NCBI RefSeq assembly: GCF_004000745.1
Contig: NZ_BILV01000010.1
Coordinates: forward strand, 1 to 64,000
DNA length: 64,000 bases
Direction of reading: 5' to 3'
Origin: Paenibacillus barengoltzii NBRC 101215
GTDB lineage: Bacteria > Bacillota > Bacilli > Paenibacillales > Paenibacillaceae
The position numbers and the translations under genes are program-made. Under the pieces are notes generated by a model that was not told the DNA's origin, did not search any database, and saw only the letters and a program-made list of their open reading frames with translations. This document shows, one piece after another, positions 35,184 through 43,722 of the stretch; the first letter of the stretch is position 1; each line of letters opens with the position of its first letter.

Positions 35184-35678
35184 ATGTCCGACAACAACAA
35201 ACTCATGACTGGCGTCTTGATCCTCGCTGCCGGAGTGATTATCCTGCTCGGTAAATTAGGGTTTTTCAGCTTTCTGGGAAGAGCGCTTTGGCCGCTGCTG
35301 CTGCTGATCCCTGGGATTTTGCTGCACATCTGGCATTTCTGGCGGAAAGGTCCTGCGGAATTACTGCTTCCTGGTGCCATTCTGGTCGTCTACAGCCTTG
35401 TTTTTTTTACCGGGGTTATCGGTGGATGGCAAACCTTGAAATACACCTGGCCGATCTTCTTCCTCGGCGTTGCCGTCGGTTTGTTTGAGTATGGTTACTT
35501 CGCGCCTCAGCGGCAGAACGGAATATTCATCGCCGCCATGATATTGGGAGCGATATCACTCCTCTTGCTTGGCTGGACGTTGTTTGCTTCATCCATCGTT
35601 TATTTCTTGGCTATTGTTCTAATCGTTGCCGGGATTTGGTTGATTGCAGGTCGAGGCAACCGTCGGAGATCATGGTGA
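35184..35678 (+). CDS. Membrane protein with LiaF/DUF5668-like helices
   Basis: A 164-residue membrane protein of six hydrophobic helices in three pairs. Repeated patterns such as GVLILAAGVIILLGKLGFF and LWPLLLLIPGILLHIWHF resemble the LiaF transmembrane/DUF5668 module. There is no C-terminal LiaF domain, and no adjacent LiaRS-type pair. The ATG at 35184 is taken as start; a GTG 6 bases upstream is possible with AAGGTG. Function unknown. Confidence 0.7.
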   Translation: MSDNNKLMTGVLILAAGVIILLGKLGFFSFLGRALWPLLLLIPGILLHIWHFWRKGPAELLLPGAILVVYSLVFFTGVIGGWQTLKYTWPIFFLGVAVGLFEYGYFAPQRQNGIFIAAMILGAISLLLLGWTLFASSIVYFLAIVLIVAGIWLIAGRGNRRRSW

Positions 35679-35692
35679 GGCAGGGATAGTTC

Positions 35693-35720
35693 TTGAAAAT
35701 TTCAAGATTTCACGTATAAT
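35693..35720 (+). promoter_or_regulatory. Upstream promoter of the typA leader
   Basis: TTGAAA (35693-35698) and TATAAT (35715-35720), 16-base spacer. The start would be near 35727, only about 8 bases before the hairpin at 35735. Confidence 0.72.
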
Positions 35721-35734
35721 ATAAGGGATATGTC

Positions 35735-35767
35735 AAGCGTCGGCATTTAAGTCGACGCTTTGTTTTG
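35735..35767 (+). terminator. Promoter-proximal hairpin with T-rich tail in the typA leader
   Basis: AAGCGTCG (35735-35742) pairs with CGACGCTT (35753-35760), followed by TGTTTTG. With the promoter just upstream it would yield a transcript of about 40 nt, either an attenuated leader or a tiny RNA. Confidence 0.5.
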
Positions 35768-35826
35768 TGGTGGATGAGACGGCACTTGGTCTTGTCGACT
35801 AATTCCTGTTCGAAGTGCAAATTGTA

Positions 35827-35855
35827 TTGATAAACCCTTCTCAATAATCTATAGA
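35827..35855 (+). promoter_or_regulatory. Proximal promoter of typA
   Basis: TTGATA (35827-35832) and TATAGA (35850-35855), 17-base spacer; start near 35862, leaving a short leader with the ribosome site. It would allow typA expression independent of the upstream hairpin. Confidence 0.6.
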
Positions 35856-35880
35856 GACGAAAGGATATGGAGACAAACCT

Positions 35881-37722
35881 ATGCATGATAGAAAACAAAT
35901 TCGCAATATTGCGATTATTGCCCACGTTGACCACGGGAAAACGACACTCGTCGATAAACTGCTGCAGCAATCCGGGATCTTCCGGGAGAACGAAGCAGTG
36001 CAAGAGCGGGCCATGGACTCCAACGATTTGGAGCGGGAACGCGGAATTACCATTTTGGCCAAAAATACTGCCATTACGTACAAAGACTATTTGATTAATA
36101 TTGTGGATACTCCGGGACACGCCGACTTCGGCGGGGAAGTAGAACGGATTATGAAAATGGTCGACGGCGTGCTGCTCGTGGTGGATGCTTACGAAGGCTG
36201 CATGCCGCAGACGAAGTTCGTACTTCGCAAAGCGCTGGAACACCATCTGACACCTATCGTTGTGGTGAACAAAATCGACCGTCCGGCCGCACGTCCGGCC
36301 GAAGTCATCGACGAGGTGCTGGATCTGTTTATCGAGTTGGAAGCCAGCGATGATCAGTTGGACTTCCCTGTCGTTTACGCTTCGGCGTTGAACGGCACAT
36401 CCAGCCTGGATCCAGAGAAGCAGGATGACAACATGCTGGCATTGTATGAAACGATCATCGATCATATTCCGGCACCGACGGAGAACGTCGATGAGCCGCT
36501 GCAATTCCTCGTCACGTTGATGGACTATAACGAATACTTGGGACGGATCGCCATTGGCCGAGTGAACCGCGGCGTGATTCGCCAAGGTCAATCTGTCGCA
36601 GTCATGACCCGTGACGGCAGCAAGAAGACTGCACGCATCGAGAAGCTGTTTGGCTTCCAAGGCTTGCGCCGCGTGGAAATCGAAGAAGCGGGCGCCGGGG
36701 ACATCGTCGCCGTTGCCGGGATTAAGGATATCAATATCGGGGAAACGATCGCCGATCCGAACAACCCGGAAGCCTTGCCGGTCTTGAAAATCGATGAACC
36801 AACGCTGCAAATGACGTTCCTTGTAAATAACAGCCCGTTTGCGGGACGTGAGGGTAAATGGGTGACTTCCCGTAAACTGCGCGAGCGTCTGTTTAAGGAA
36901 CTCGAAACGGACGTTTCCTTGCGTGTGGATGAGACGGACAGCCCGGACGCCTTTATCGTATCTGGCCGTGGTGAGCTTCACCTGGGGATTCTGATCGAGA
37001 ATATGCGTCGTGAAGGATACGAGCTGCAAGTATCTAAGCCTGAGGTTATCGTACGGGAAATCGACGGCGTGAAGATGGAACCGATCGAACGCCTGCTGAT
37101 CGACGTGCCGGAAGAGAGCATGGGCGCCGTTATGGAAAGTTTAGGTTCCCGCAAAGCGGAAATGGTGAATATGGTCAACAACGGTAATGGCCAAGTTCGC
37201 TTGGAATTCTTGATTCCAGCCCGCGGCTTGATCGGGTATCGGACGCATTTCCTGACGTTGACTCGCGGCTACGGCGTGATGAACCACGCGTTCGACAGCT
37301 ATGGTCCATTTGTTGGCGGGCAAGTTGGCGGACGTCATGAAGGCGTGCTGGTTTCCAGTGAAAACGGCGTTTCGACCCTTTACGGGATCTTGTCCATTGA
37401 GGATCGCGGCATCCTGTTCGTGGAACCAGGTACAGAAATTTATGAAGGTATGATCGTAGGGGAGCATACCCGCGATAATGATATCGTTGTAAATATTTGT
37501 AAAGAAAAACAACTGACCAACGTCCGTTCTGCTACGAAGGACGAAACAGTGAAGATGAAGACACCGCGGCTCTTCTCGCTGGAACAGGCGCTGGAATATT
37601 TGAATGACGACGAATATTGCGAAATTACGCCAAAATCGGTTCGCTTGCGCAAGAAGATTCTGAACAAGAGCGAGCGGGAACGTGCAGAAAAACATCGCAA
37701 AATGGCGGAAGCCAACCTATAA
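35881..37722 (+). CDS. typA: Ribosome-associated GTPase TypA/BipA
   Basis: A 613-residue translational GTPase. G1 [11 protein letters not shown]2 ERERGITI, G3 [14 protein letters not shown] and G4 NKIDRP are present, followed by EF-G-like domains II, III and V and the BipA-specific C-terminal domain ([17 protein letters not shown]). It aids ribosome assembly and growth under stress such as cold. GATATGGAG lies before the ATG. ylaH follows, as in the B. subtilis ylaG-ylaH order. Confidence 0.97.
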   Translation: MHDRKQIRNIAIIAHVDHGKTTLVDKLLQQSGIFRENEAVQERAMDSNDLERERGITILAKNTAITYKDYLINIVDTPGHADFGGEVERIMKMVDGVLLVVDAYEGCMPQTKFVLRKALEHHLTPIVVVNKIDRPAARPAEVIDEVLDLFIELEASDDQLDFPVVYASALNGTSSLDPEKQDDNMLALYETIIDHIPAPTENVDEPLQFLVTLMDYNEYLGRIAIGRVNRGVIRQGQSVAVMTRDGSKKTARIEKLFGFQGLRRVEIEEAGAGDIVAVAGIKDINIGETIADPNNPEALPVLKIDEPTLQMTFLVNNSPFAGREGKWVTSRKLRERLFKELETDVSLRVDETDSPDAFIVSGRGELHLGILIENMRREGYELQVSKPEVIVREIDGVKMEPIERLLIDVPEESMGAVMESLGSRKAEMVNMVNNGNGQVRLEFLIPARGLIGYRTHFLTLTRGYGVMNHAFDSYGPFVGGQVGGRHEGVLVSSENGVSTLYGILSIEDRGILFVEPGTEIYEGMIVGEHTRDNDIVVNICKEKQLTNVRSATKDETVKMKTPRLFSLEQALEYLNDDEYCEITPKSVRLRKKILNKSERERAEKHRKMAEANL

Positions 37723-37759
37723 TTAGGAATAAGGTTGCCATTTGAAGGAGGGTTTCGTT

Positions 37760-38068
37760 ATGCAGGCTTGGTTTGCCAGCCATCCGATAATTTCCTACGT
37801 GCTGATCTTCGTGCTGATTATTTATGTTTACAATAAGGTGTTTCGTGCACAGCAGAAGCTGCCGCTGTTTAAGGAGATTATTTTGTACCTCCTCATGGCG
37901 CTGGGTTCCTTCCTGCTGCTTATTTTCCAAATTGATAAGCTGCCGATCATTCAATGTTTGCTGGTGGCTGTCGTTTTGATGCTTATGGTGAGAATTCGTT
38001 ATTTTGTCGAGGGACGACGGAACAAGCAGAGCAAGAAGGGTTCGCCGTCTGGCGATAAATCGGTATAA
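37760..38068 (+). CDS. ylaH: YlaH-like membrane protein
   Basis: A 102-residue protein with two to three helices (WFASHPIISYVLIFVLIIYVY, then a pair from about 38 to 77) and a basic, hydrophilic C terminus (EGRRNKQSKKGS). Position directly after typA and the general pattern match B. subtilis YlaH, of unknown function. GAAGGAGGG lies 7 bases before the ATG at 37760; the in-frame ATG at 37742 would overlap it. Confidence 0.85.
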   Translation: MQAWFASHPIISYVLIFVLIIYVYNKVFRAQQKLPLFKEIILYLLMALGSFLLLIFQIDKLPIIQCLLVAVVLMLMVRIRYFVEGRRNKQSKKGSPSGDKSV

Positions 38069-38161
38069 TTTACCTTCGCTTTCGAACCGGTAACTTTTCC
38101 GAAGCTCGGTACGTCTTATTGAATACAACAACATTTTTACAGAAATAAGGTGTTTTAGTTC

Positions 38162-39256
38162 ATGAGTTCTAACCGCAGCGGCTTACCTCCACGAGGGCAA
38201 GGCCAACGAGGGTCGACAAAAGCTTCAAAACGGGGTTCCACTCGAAAAAGAAAATCCAGCGGCCTCAAACGGTTCTTCCGAACCGTCCTGACGCTCCTCA
38301 TTATCGGAGTGATTGGGGTAGGCCTTTATGCAGGGTATTTATTCTATACCGCCGATAAGGTGATCGATGCCACAGGGACCTCAGGCGAGGTGGCACCTGA
38401 GAAATCCGCCAAGGTCAAGCCGATTACGATGTTGCTCCTAGGGACGGATTACCGTCCGCAGACCGGCACCCATCTGAGTGACGTGATGATGGTCATCGCG
38501 ATGAACCCGGATACGAAATCGGCCACGGTTGTCTCTCTTCCGCGCGATACGAAGCTGGAATTGGACGGATATAAGACGAATAAGCTCAATGCGTACTATC
38601 CGAACTTCCTAGCGGCAGAGAAGAAATCAGGAATCCCTGCCACTCAGGAAATGAAAACGATGATGAGCAAGTTTTTTGGGATCAACATCGATTATGTAAC
38701 GGTGCTGAATTTCCAAGGGTTCCGCGATGTGGTGGATGCGCTGGGCGGCGTGGACGTCAATGTGGATGCCAACATGTGTTATCGGGATACGGCGGATGGC
38801 ACGAATATCAATCTGAAGAAAGGCGAGCAGCACCTGAACGGGGAAGATGCGTTAGGTTATGTTCGCTACCGCAAATCGAACTGTAGTCCGAAGACGAAGG
38901 GTTCGGATGATTTCGATCGTAACCGCCGACAAAATGAAGTGCTTCACGCCCTGATTGATCAAGCGAAGTCGCTGAATGGGGTCATGGGGGCTGGCAAAGT
39001 CATTGAATCCGTCGGCAAGAATTTGGAGACGGACCTGGAATCGCAGCAAATGAAGAATATCATTCAAGCGTACTGGAATATTTCCAAGGAAAATGTAGAT
39101 TTCATGCCAGTAACCGGGGATTGGAAGAGTCCGTACGTGTACTTGCATCAGGATGAACTCGAAGCGGCCAAGCAGGCGCTGAAGGATCAGCTCGACGGGA
39201 AGGCAGGTTCGGCGCAGGCAAACAGCGGGGAGACGGAAGACGGACAGGTCAACTGA
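38162..39256 (+). CDS. LCP family (LytR-CpsA-Psr) glycopolymer ligase
   Basis: A 364-residue type II membrane protein. A basic, Gly/Ser-rich cytoplasmic tail (1-40) leads to one helix (about 42-64), then the extracellular LCP domain with LLLGTDYRPQTGTHLSDVMMV, VVSLPRDTKLEL, TVLNFQGFRDVVDALGGVDV and ALGYVRYRKS...DDFDRNRRQNEVL. LCP enzymes attach teichoic acids or other glycopolymers to peptidoglycan from undecaprenyl carriers. AAGGTG lies 9 bases before the ATG. It stands in the yla-like cluster without an obvious polymer locus beside it. Confidence 0.94.
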   Translation: MSSNRSGLPPRGQGQRGSTKASKRGSTRKRKSSGLKRFFRTVLTLLIIGVIGVGLYAGYLFYTADKVIDATGTSGEVAPEKSAKVKPITMLLLGTDYRPQTGTHLSDVMMVIAMNPDTKSATVVSLPRDTKLELDGYKTNKLNAYYPNFLAAEKKSGIPATQEMKTMMSKFFGINIDYVTVLNFQGFRDVVDALGGVDVNVDANMCYRDTADGTNINLKKGEQHLNGEDALGYVRYRKSNCSPKTKGSDDFDRNRRQNEVLHALIDQAKSLNGVMGAGKVIESVGKNLETDLESQQMKNIIQAYWNISKENVDFMPVTGDWKSPYVYLHQDELEAAKQALKDQLDGKAGSAQANSGETEDGQVN

Positions 39257-39259
39257 CGA

Positions 39260-39289
39260 TTGAATGCAAGTTTTAATGCGTGCTATAAT
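39260..39289 (+). promoter_or_regulatory. Promoter of the PNPOx-like gene
   Basis: TTGAAT (39260-39265) and TATAAT (39284-39289), 18-base spacer, with an extended -10 TGC before TATAAT. Confidence 0.72.
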
Positions 39290-39362
39290 ACAATTGACTT
39301 AAGGATAGCTGAAGCGTATTGAGCAGAAATCCGATGTAACACCGTACAGGAGGGCTGGTCTA

Positions 39363-39815
39363 ATGTCCGAAGTCGTAACCCAATTGTCTGATTCGCTTTA
39401 TTCCCTACTCCAGTCCGAAACGTATGTACTGTTGAACACGGTGGATCAGGAATCCGGCGGCCCTACATCCAGTGCGATTTCTTGGGTGTATGCGGTGGAT
39501 CCTTCGAAGTTGCGGCTGGCTCTGGATCATCGCTCCAGATTGGTCGGTAATTTGAAGGCCAATCCGCGGGCGACGGTGACGGTGTTTGGCCAGGATACGA
39601 TTTATGCCATCAATGGCCGAGCTTCCGTTGTACAGGATCCACTGGATGGAGTGCCGTTTAATATGTGCTGTTTCGACATCCAGATCGATGCGGTGCGAAA
39701 CGCGTTGTTTTATGGCGCGCAACTGGTGTCACCGCCGGAATATGCCAAAGTTTATGACCAGCGTGCTGCGGACATGCTGGATCGTCAAGTGTTTGAAGCC
39801 ATGAAGAAAGCCTAG
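39363..39815 (+). CDS. Pyridoxamine 5'-phosphate oxidase-fold flavoprotein
   Basis: A 150-residue split beta-barrel protein. SETYVLLNTVDQESGGPTSSAISWVYAV, DHRSRLVGNLKANPRATVTV and YAINGRASVV resemble the FMN- or F420-binding PNPOx fold. Its substrate is unknown; it is not the PdxH enzyme. Position between the LCP gene and ylaJ/ylaK suggests a counterpart of B. subtilis YlaL, by context. GGAGGG lies before the ATG. Its last codons form the left arm of a terminator. Confidence 0.85.
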   Translation: MSEVVTQLSDSLYSLLQSETYVLLNTVDQESGGPTSSAISWVYAVDPSKLRLALDHRSRLVGNLKANPRATVTVFGQDTIYAINGRASVVQDPLDGVPFNMCCFDIQIDAVRNALFYGAQLVSPPEYAKVYDQRAADMLDRQVFEAMKKA

Positions 39816-39837
39816 CGAATTGATCGCTAGGCTTTTT
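39808..39837. terminator. Bidirectional terminator overlapping the PNPOx gene end
   Basis: AAAGCCTAGCGA (39808-39819) pairs with TCGCTAGGCTTT (39824-39835), followed by T. The stop codon TAG lies in the left arm; the convergent ylaJ gene ends 20 bases on. Confidence 0.88.
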
Positions 39838-39855
39838 TTCCTTCTTGGGACAAAC

Positions 39856-40431
39856 TTAACGCAGATTTTGCCGCGTTCCGCCGTCGCCAGGGGCGATTTG
39901 CATTTGCTTCGGATTGCCTTCCGGCGGACGGGTATCGTTCGGAATCTGAGGGACGATCCGGCCGATAATATCTGCCAGCTCGGTGGCGAAGCCGGATACC
40001 GGCCGACCTTCGCGGATTTTTTTGCCGATCTCGGCAATTCGTTGATTTAAGTCGATATCCGCGGTGACGATGGCGCCGGCCCCGTGCGGATCTTTCCGAA
40101 GCGCTTCAGCTACCGTATATTTAATGCTTCCAACCCTTGCACGTTCGAGGCGGCTATCTACATCGATACCTACGATGGCGGTTTTGCCCATAATGACACA
40201 ATGCGCGCCTTTCACGCCGGGGACTTTTTTCACCAGTTGTTCCAAATATTCTTGTCTTTCCTGGTCCGACATGACCTCTTTATCGTTGATATTGGTTGCA
40301 TAAGGGTCCACGCTTTGTGCCTGGGGCGCATTCCCTGTTTGATTATTTGGAGAGGGTGATGCCTTTTCAGAACGAGTTCCGCAACTTGTAAGCAGGGTAG
40401 CCGTCAGTAACAAACACAGCCATAATCGCAT
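39856..40431 (-). CDS. ylaJ: YhcN/YlaJ family sporulation lipoprotein
   Basis: A 191-residue lipoprotein. A signal sequence ends in the lipobox LLTSC (Cys17). The mature domain has VKKVPGVKGAHCVIMGKTAIVGIDVD and the region TVAEALRKDPHGAGAIVTADIDLNQRIAEIG typical of YhcN/YlaJ proteins, found in the spore membrane or cortex. AAAGGACGG lies about 9 bases before the ATG. It runs opposite to the neighbours and is divergent from ylaK, the same pairing as in B. subtilis. Confidence 0.92.
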   Translation of the reverse strand: MRLWLCLLLTATLLTSCGTRSEKASPSPNNQTGNAPQAQSVDPYATNINDKEVMSDQERQEYLEQLVKKVPGVKGAHCVIMGKTAIVGIDVDSRLERARVGSIKYTVAEALRKDPHGAGAIVTADIDLNQRIAEIGKKIREGRPVSGFATELADIIGRIVPQIPNDTRPPEGNPKQMQIAPGDGGTRQNLR

Positions 40432-40553
40432 GTTCGATCCGTCCTTTCGGAATTGATCTCTCGATACCGGGTTCTAATATCGGTTATAGAGTTCCCGGGA
40501 CGCCAAAAAATATGTATGCTCATAAGGCTGCAATGACCGCGGTGGAGGGGATA

Positions 40554-41888
40554 ATGGTGAAGAAGATCTTTGTATTGGATACGAATGTATTATTGCATGA
40601 TCCGGGGGCCGTATTTGCCTTTGACGAACATGATGTGGTCATTCCGGCTGTCGTGCTGGAGGAAATCGACAGCAAGAAGCGTAACGCCGACGAGATCGGC
40701 CGGAATGCGCGGGGCGTCTCCCGCTTGCTGGATGGCTTGCGGTCGACGGGCCATTTGCATGATGGCGTACCGCTGGAGGGCGGCGGGCGAATTAAGGTGG
40801 AGTTAAATCACCGCAGCTTCGTCAAGGTTCAGGAAATGTTCGGGGAAGTCACTAACGACAACCGGATTCTTGCCGTAGCCCTGAATTATCACCTGGAGCA
40901 AGCGGAGATGGAAACGCCGCGGCCGGTGATCCTGGTCAGCAAGGATGTACTGGTTCGGATCAAAGCCGATGTTCTAGGACTTCATGCTGAGGATTACTTG
41001 TCAGACCGAACCGTAGGCCCCAGCGATCTATACGGAGGTTATTCAACCATTAAGGTTCACCCATCGGTGATAGATGAATTTTATACGTATCGCTTTTTGC
41101 CCATTAAACCGCTGGGACTTAGTTATTCCCTTTATCCGCATGAGTTTGTGATATTAAAAGATGAGATGGGAACCGGAAAATCCGCTTTGCTGAAAGTAAA
41201 CGAAGATGCTACTCGTTTGGAACCGTTGTATCTTAGCAATGAGCCGATTTGGGGAATCAGCGCTCGAAATGCGCAGCAGCGCATGGCATTGGAATTGCTG
41301 CTTAACGATGATATTCCGCTCGTCACGATCACGGGCAAAGCCGGGACGGGGAAGACGTTGCTTGCGTTAGCCGCCGGGCTGTTGAAGGTCGAAGATGAGC
41401 ACAAATACAAAAAGCTGTTGATTGCCCGGCCCGTTGTCCCGATGGGCAAAGATATCGGTTATCTTCCCGGAGAAAAGGAAGAAAAGCTGCGCCCGTGGAT
41501 GCAGCCGATCTATGATAACTTGGAGTATCTATTCGATACGAAGAAATCCGGTGACATTGAGAAAATCTTGATGGGGCTGGGCAGCATCCAGGTCGAAGCC
41601 CTCACCTACATCCGCGGCCGCTCAATCCCGGGGCAGTTTATTATCGTGGACGAGGCGCAAAACCTGTCCCGCCATGAGGTGAAGACAATCGTGTCGCGCG
41701 TCGGCGAAGGCAGCAAGATCGTGCTGGTCGGTGATCCGGAGCAGATCGACCATCCGTATCTGGACGCTTCCAGCAACGGGTTAACCATATTGGTCGAACG
41801 CTTTCGCGACCAGGGGATCAGCGGGCATATCACGCTGGAGAAGGGCGAACGCTCGAAGCTGGCTCAGCTGGCGGCGGATTTATTGTAG
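40554..41888 (+). CDS. ylaK: PIN-PhoH fusion protein (PhoH2, YlaK-like)
   Basis: A 444-residue protein. Residues 1-140 form a PIN ribonuclease domain with acidic residues Asp9 (FVLDTNVLLHDP), Glu36-Glu37 and Asp102 (VTNDNRILAVA). Residues 190-444 are a PhoH ATPase with Walker A GKAGTGKT (261-268), RPVVPMGKDIGYLPG, Walker B IIVDEAQNLS and GDPEQIDHPYLD. PhoH2 proteins of mycobacteria are reported RNA helicase-nucleases, so an RNA-cleaving role is likely. The ATG at 40554 sits just behind GGTGGAGGGG; a GTG follows at 40557. A PIN-less PhoH is encoded at 9785. Confidence 0.93.
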   Translation: MVKKIFVLDTNVLLHDPGAVFAFDEHDVVIPAVVLEEIDSKKRNADEIGRNARGVSRLLDGLRSTGHLHDGVPLEGGGRIKVELNHRSFVKVQEMFGEVTNDNRILAVALNYHLEQAEMETPRPVILVSKDVLVRIKADVLGLHAEDYLSDRTVGPSDLYGGYSTIKVHPSVIDEFYTYRFLPIKPLGLSYSLYPHEFVILKDEMGTGKSALLKVNEDATRLEPLYLSNEPIWGISARNAQQRMALELLLNDDIPLVTITGKAGTGKTLLALAAGLLKVEDEHKYKKLLIARPVVPMGKDIGYLPGEKEEKLRPWMQPIYDNLEYLFDTKKSGDIEKILMGLGSIQVEALTYIRGRSIPGQFIIVDEAQNLSRHEVKTIVSRVGEGSKIVLVGDPEQIDHPYLDASSNGLTILVERFRDQGISGHITLEKGERSKLAQLAADLL

Positions 41889-42036
41889 CAGGGAGAGCTC
41901 GCTCAGGACTCGGTCGATCCTTCGGGCAGCTACGGTGGGTGGCAAGTTGGCAATAACGACTTCGGTCCATTCTTGTTTGCCGGGTTGTCTATTGTGAGCG
42001 CGTCTCATCCGTCCATTGCGAGAAAAAAATAGCAAC

Positions 42037-42076
42037 AGCCCGGCGAATCGTGTCACTTGATTCACCGGGCTTTTTT
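42037..42076 (+). terminator. Intrinsic terminator after ylaK
   Basis: AGCCCGGCGAATC (42037-42049) pairs with GATTCACCGGGCT (42059-42071) with one G-T-like mismatch, then a T run. About 150 bases of featureless sequence separate it from the ylaK stop. Confidence 0.85.
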
Positions 42077-42091
42077 CGTGTGTGTTCTCGA

Positions 42092-42230
42092 AGTAGGAAC
42101 CTGCAAAAGTGCAATTATTTTTCGCGAAATAGGGCAAAAAGGGCTTTTCCACAAATAAACCTGCACTTTTCCAGGCTTTCTAGACAAAATAGCAACTTCC
42201 CCGCACAAAAACTGTATTTTTGCAGGAATC
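42092..42230. repeat. Intergenic array of CCTGCA-type repeat units
   Basis: CCTGCAAAAGTGCA with tail ATTATTTTTCGCG lies at 42100-42127. A shorter CCTGCACTTTTCCAGG lies 60 bases on, at 42160. An inverted copy ending ACTGTATTTTTGCAGG closes near 42227. Each has a small self-complementary core and a T-rich tail ending in CG. No ORF or promoter is credible here. The rest of the gap (42240-42441) has a possible -10 TACAAT near 42370 for the downstream gene. Confidence 0.6.
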
Positions 42231-42441
42231 ACGTGAGCCGGACTTTTCAGTGAATGGTGGTAAACTCAACTAAGAGGCGGATCAGTTACAGTTCGAAATC
42301 ACATATCGGTCAGAGGGCCCGCCGCGGCTTATACATTTTTTTACGGGACAATTCATCCGGCAATTTGCTACAATACGGAGTATCAGAAGGTTATCGATTG
42401 ACGTGACGTGCGCTCCTAAATTGTGGAGAGGAAGGACAGGC

Positions 42442-43707
42442 GTGAAGCGAAAAAATCATTGGGTGCTTTTTGCAATCCTCCTGCTCGCTTTAATTAATCT
42501 GTCGCCTAGCGAAGAATTAACGCTAGTTCGCCAAGAAGACGGCGGGGAGGCTCAGCCGGTTACGCCGCCTGAAGCGCAAACCAAGGAGGAGACTGGCCAC
42601 ATCCAGGTGGCAGTACAGATGAATGAGACTGACTTCCGTCGTCTGGAGGAGATGAACCGGCAGTTTACGCTGAGCCATCCGGTGGAGGTGGATCTAGTGA
42701 ATGTGCCGATGGAGGAGAGTTATCCCGCGTACCAACGCAAGCTAATGAAGCTTGGGGAGTCGCCGGACGTCCTGCTTTTGGACAATGTCTGGGTTCGCCG
42801 TTTTGCGGCGGACGGTTACCTGCTGCCCACGGAGGGGTATTTCTCGGGCTCGTTGTCAGGCGAAGTGTTAAGCGCTTCCTTAATTCCGAACGAGTGGAAT
42901 GGTTACGTCTGGGGAGTCCCGCTCGATGTGGATCCCTATGTGCTGGTCTATCATGAGGACAAGCTGAAGCAGTTAGGATGGAAACGCCCGCCGGCTACAG
43001 CGGATGATTGGAACGTCTTCATCTCCACCTTCAAAAAACAACATTCCCAGCCCTACCTATTAGGGTTGGATTTCCGTGATCCCTACGCTGCAGCGACCTT
43101 ACTATGGCAAGTCGGCGGAGGCTGGAAACCAACCGGTTCAGGACCCTTCTATGCAATGGAAGAGGGGCATCTGACATACGCCTTGCAACTGCTGGAATCA
43201 CTGCGCTCAACGCTCATGGATTCTAGCTTGACTGGATTGGATGCGTGGAGCAAGCTGAGTGACGGCGAACTGTCGATGATGATCACGACGGCAACGGAAG
43301 CCGAGAAGCACCGGCATCCTCGCACGAAAATCTGGATGCCTGAGTTGCAACAGAATCTAGCGTCGACGTGGATCCTCGGCCGAAGTTACGCCGTTTCTTC
43401 CCAAACGGATCATCCCGATGCGGCCGGATTGTGGATCTCGGAAATGACCTCCCTTTATAATCAAGCGCGATGGTATGAAACTACCGGGAATCTTCCCGTT
43501 CTCAAAACGATTTATTACGAAGCCGCGCGAAATCAGCTTCCCGCTTGGATCCCCGCCACGTTGGCTGCGGGATCCGGCATTGTGCTGCCAGCCAGTCCAT
43601 CGCTACCGGAACAGCTCGCAGCTTTCGCACCGCCCACCACCGATTTTTTAAGCGGAGCGATAACCGGCAAACAATATCGCGGACGGTTGGCTGAGCTAAG
43701 TCGATAA
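42442..43707 (+). CDS. Extracellular solute-binding protein (family 1), orphan
   Basis: A 421-residue protein with a basic N terminus and one hydrophobic helix (about 5-22, NHWVLFAILLLALINL), then a family-1 periplasmic-binding fold: IQVAVQMNETDFRRLEEMNRQF, DVLLLDNVWVRRFAADGYLLP and WNGYVWGVPLDVDPYVLVYHEDKL are typical of sugar-binding proteins. There is no lipobox cysteine, so it is either released or held by its N-terminal helix. The GTG at 42442 has GGAAGGAC upstream; an in-frame ATG at 42403 lacks a site. No permease or ATPase gene is adjacent. Ligand unknown. Confidence 0.82.
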   Translation: MKRKNHWVLFAILLLALINLSPSEELTLVRQEDGGEAQPVTPPEAQTKEETGHIQVAVQMNETDFRRLEEMNRQFTLSHPVEVDLVNVPMEESYPAYQRKLMKLGESPDVLLLDNVWVRRFAADGYLLPTEGYFSGSLSGEVLSASLIPNEWNGYVWGVPLDVDPYVLVYHEDKLKQLGWKRPPATADDWNVFISTFKKQHSQPYLLGLDFRDPYAAATLLWQVGGGWKPTGSGPFYAMEEGHLTYALQLLESLRSTLMDSSLTGLDAWSKLSDGELSMMITTATEAEKHRHPRTKIWMPELQQNLASTWILGRSYAVSSQTDHPDAAGLWISEMTSLYNQARWYETTGNLPVLKTIYYEAARNQLPAWIPATLAAGSGIVLPASPSLPEQLAAFAPPTTDFLSGAITGKQYRGRLAELSR

Positions 43708-43722
43708 AACATCACCTCGTAT

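Noticed and set aside
35710-37029. A 439-codon open frame on the minus strand across typA
   Set aside because: It is antisense to a complete, well-conserved GTPase gene, has no ribosome site, and results from the plus-strand codon bias.
41157-41190. Second P-loop in YlaK (DEMGTGKSALLK)
   Set aside because: It lacks the leading glycine of a Walker A motif; the true P-loop is GKAGTGKT further on.
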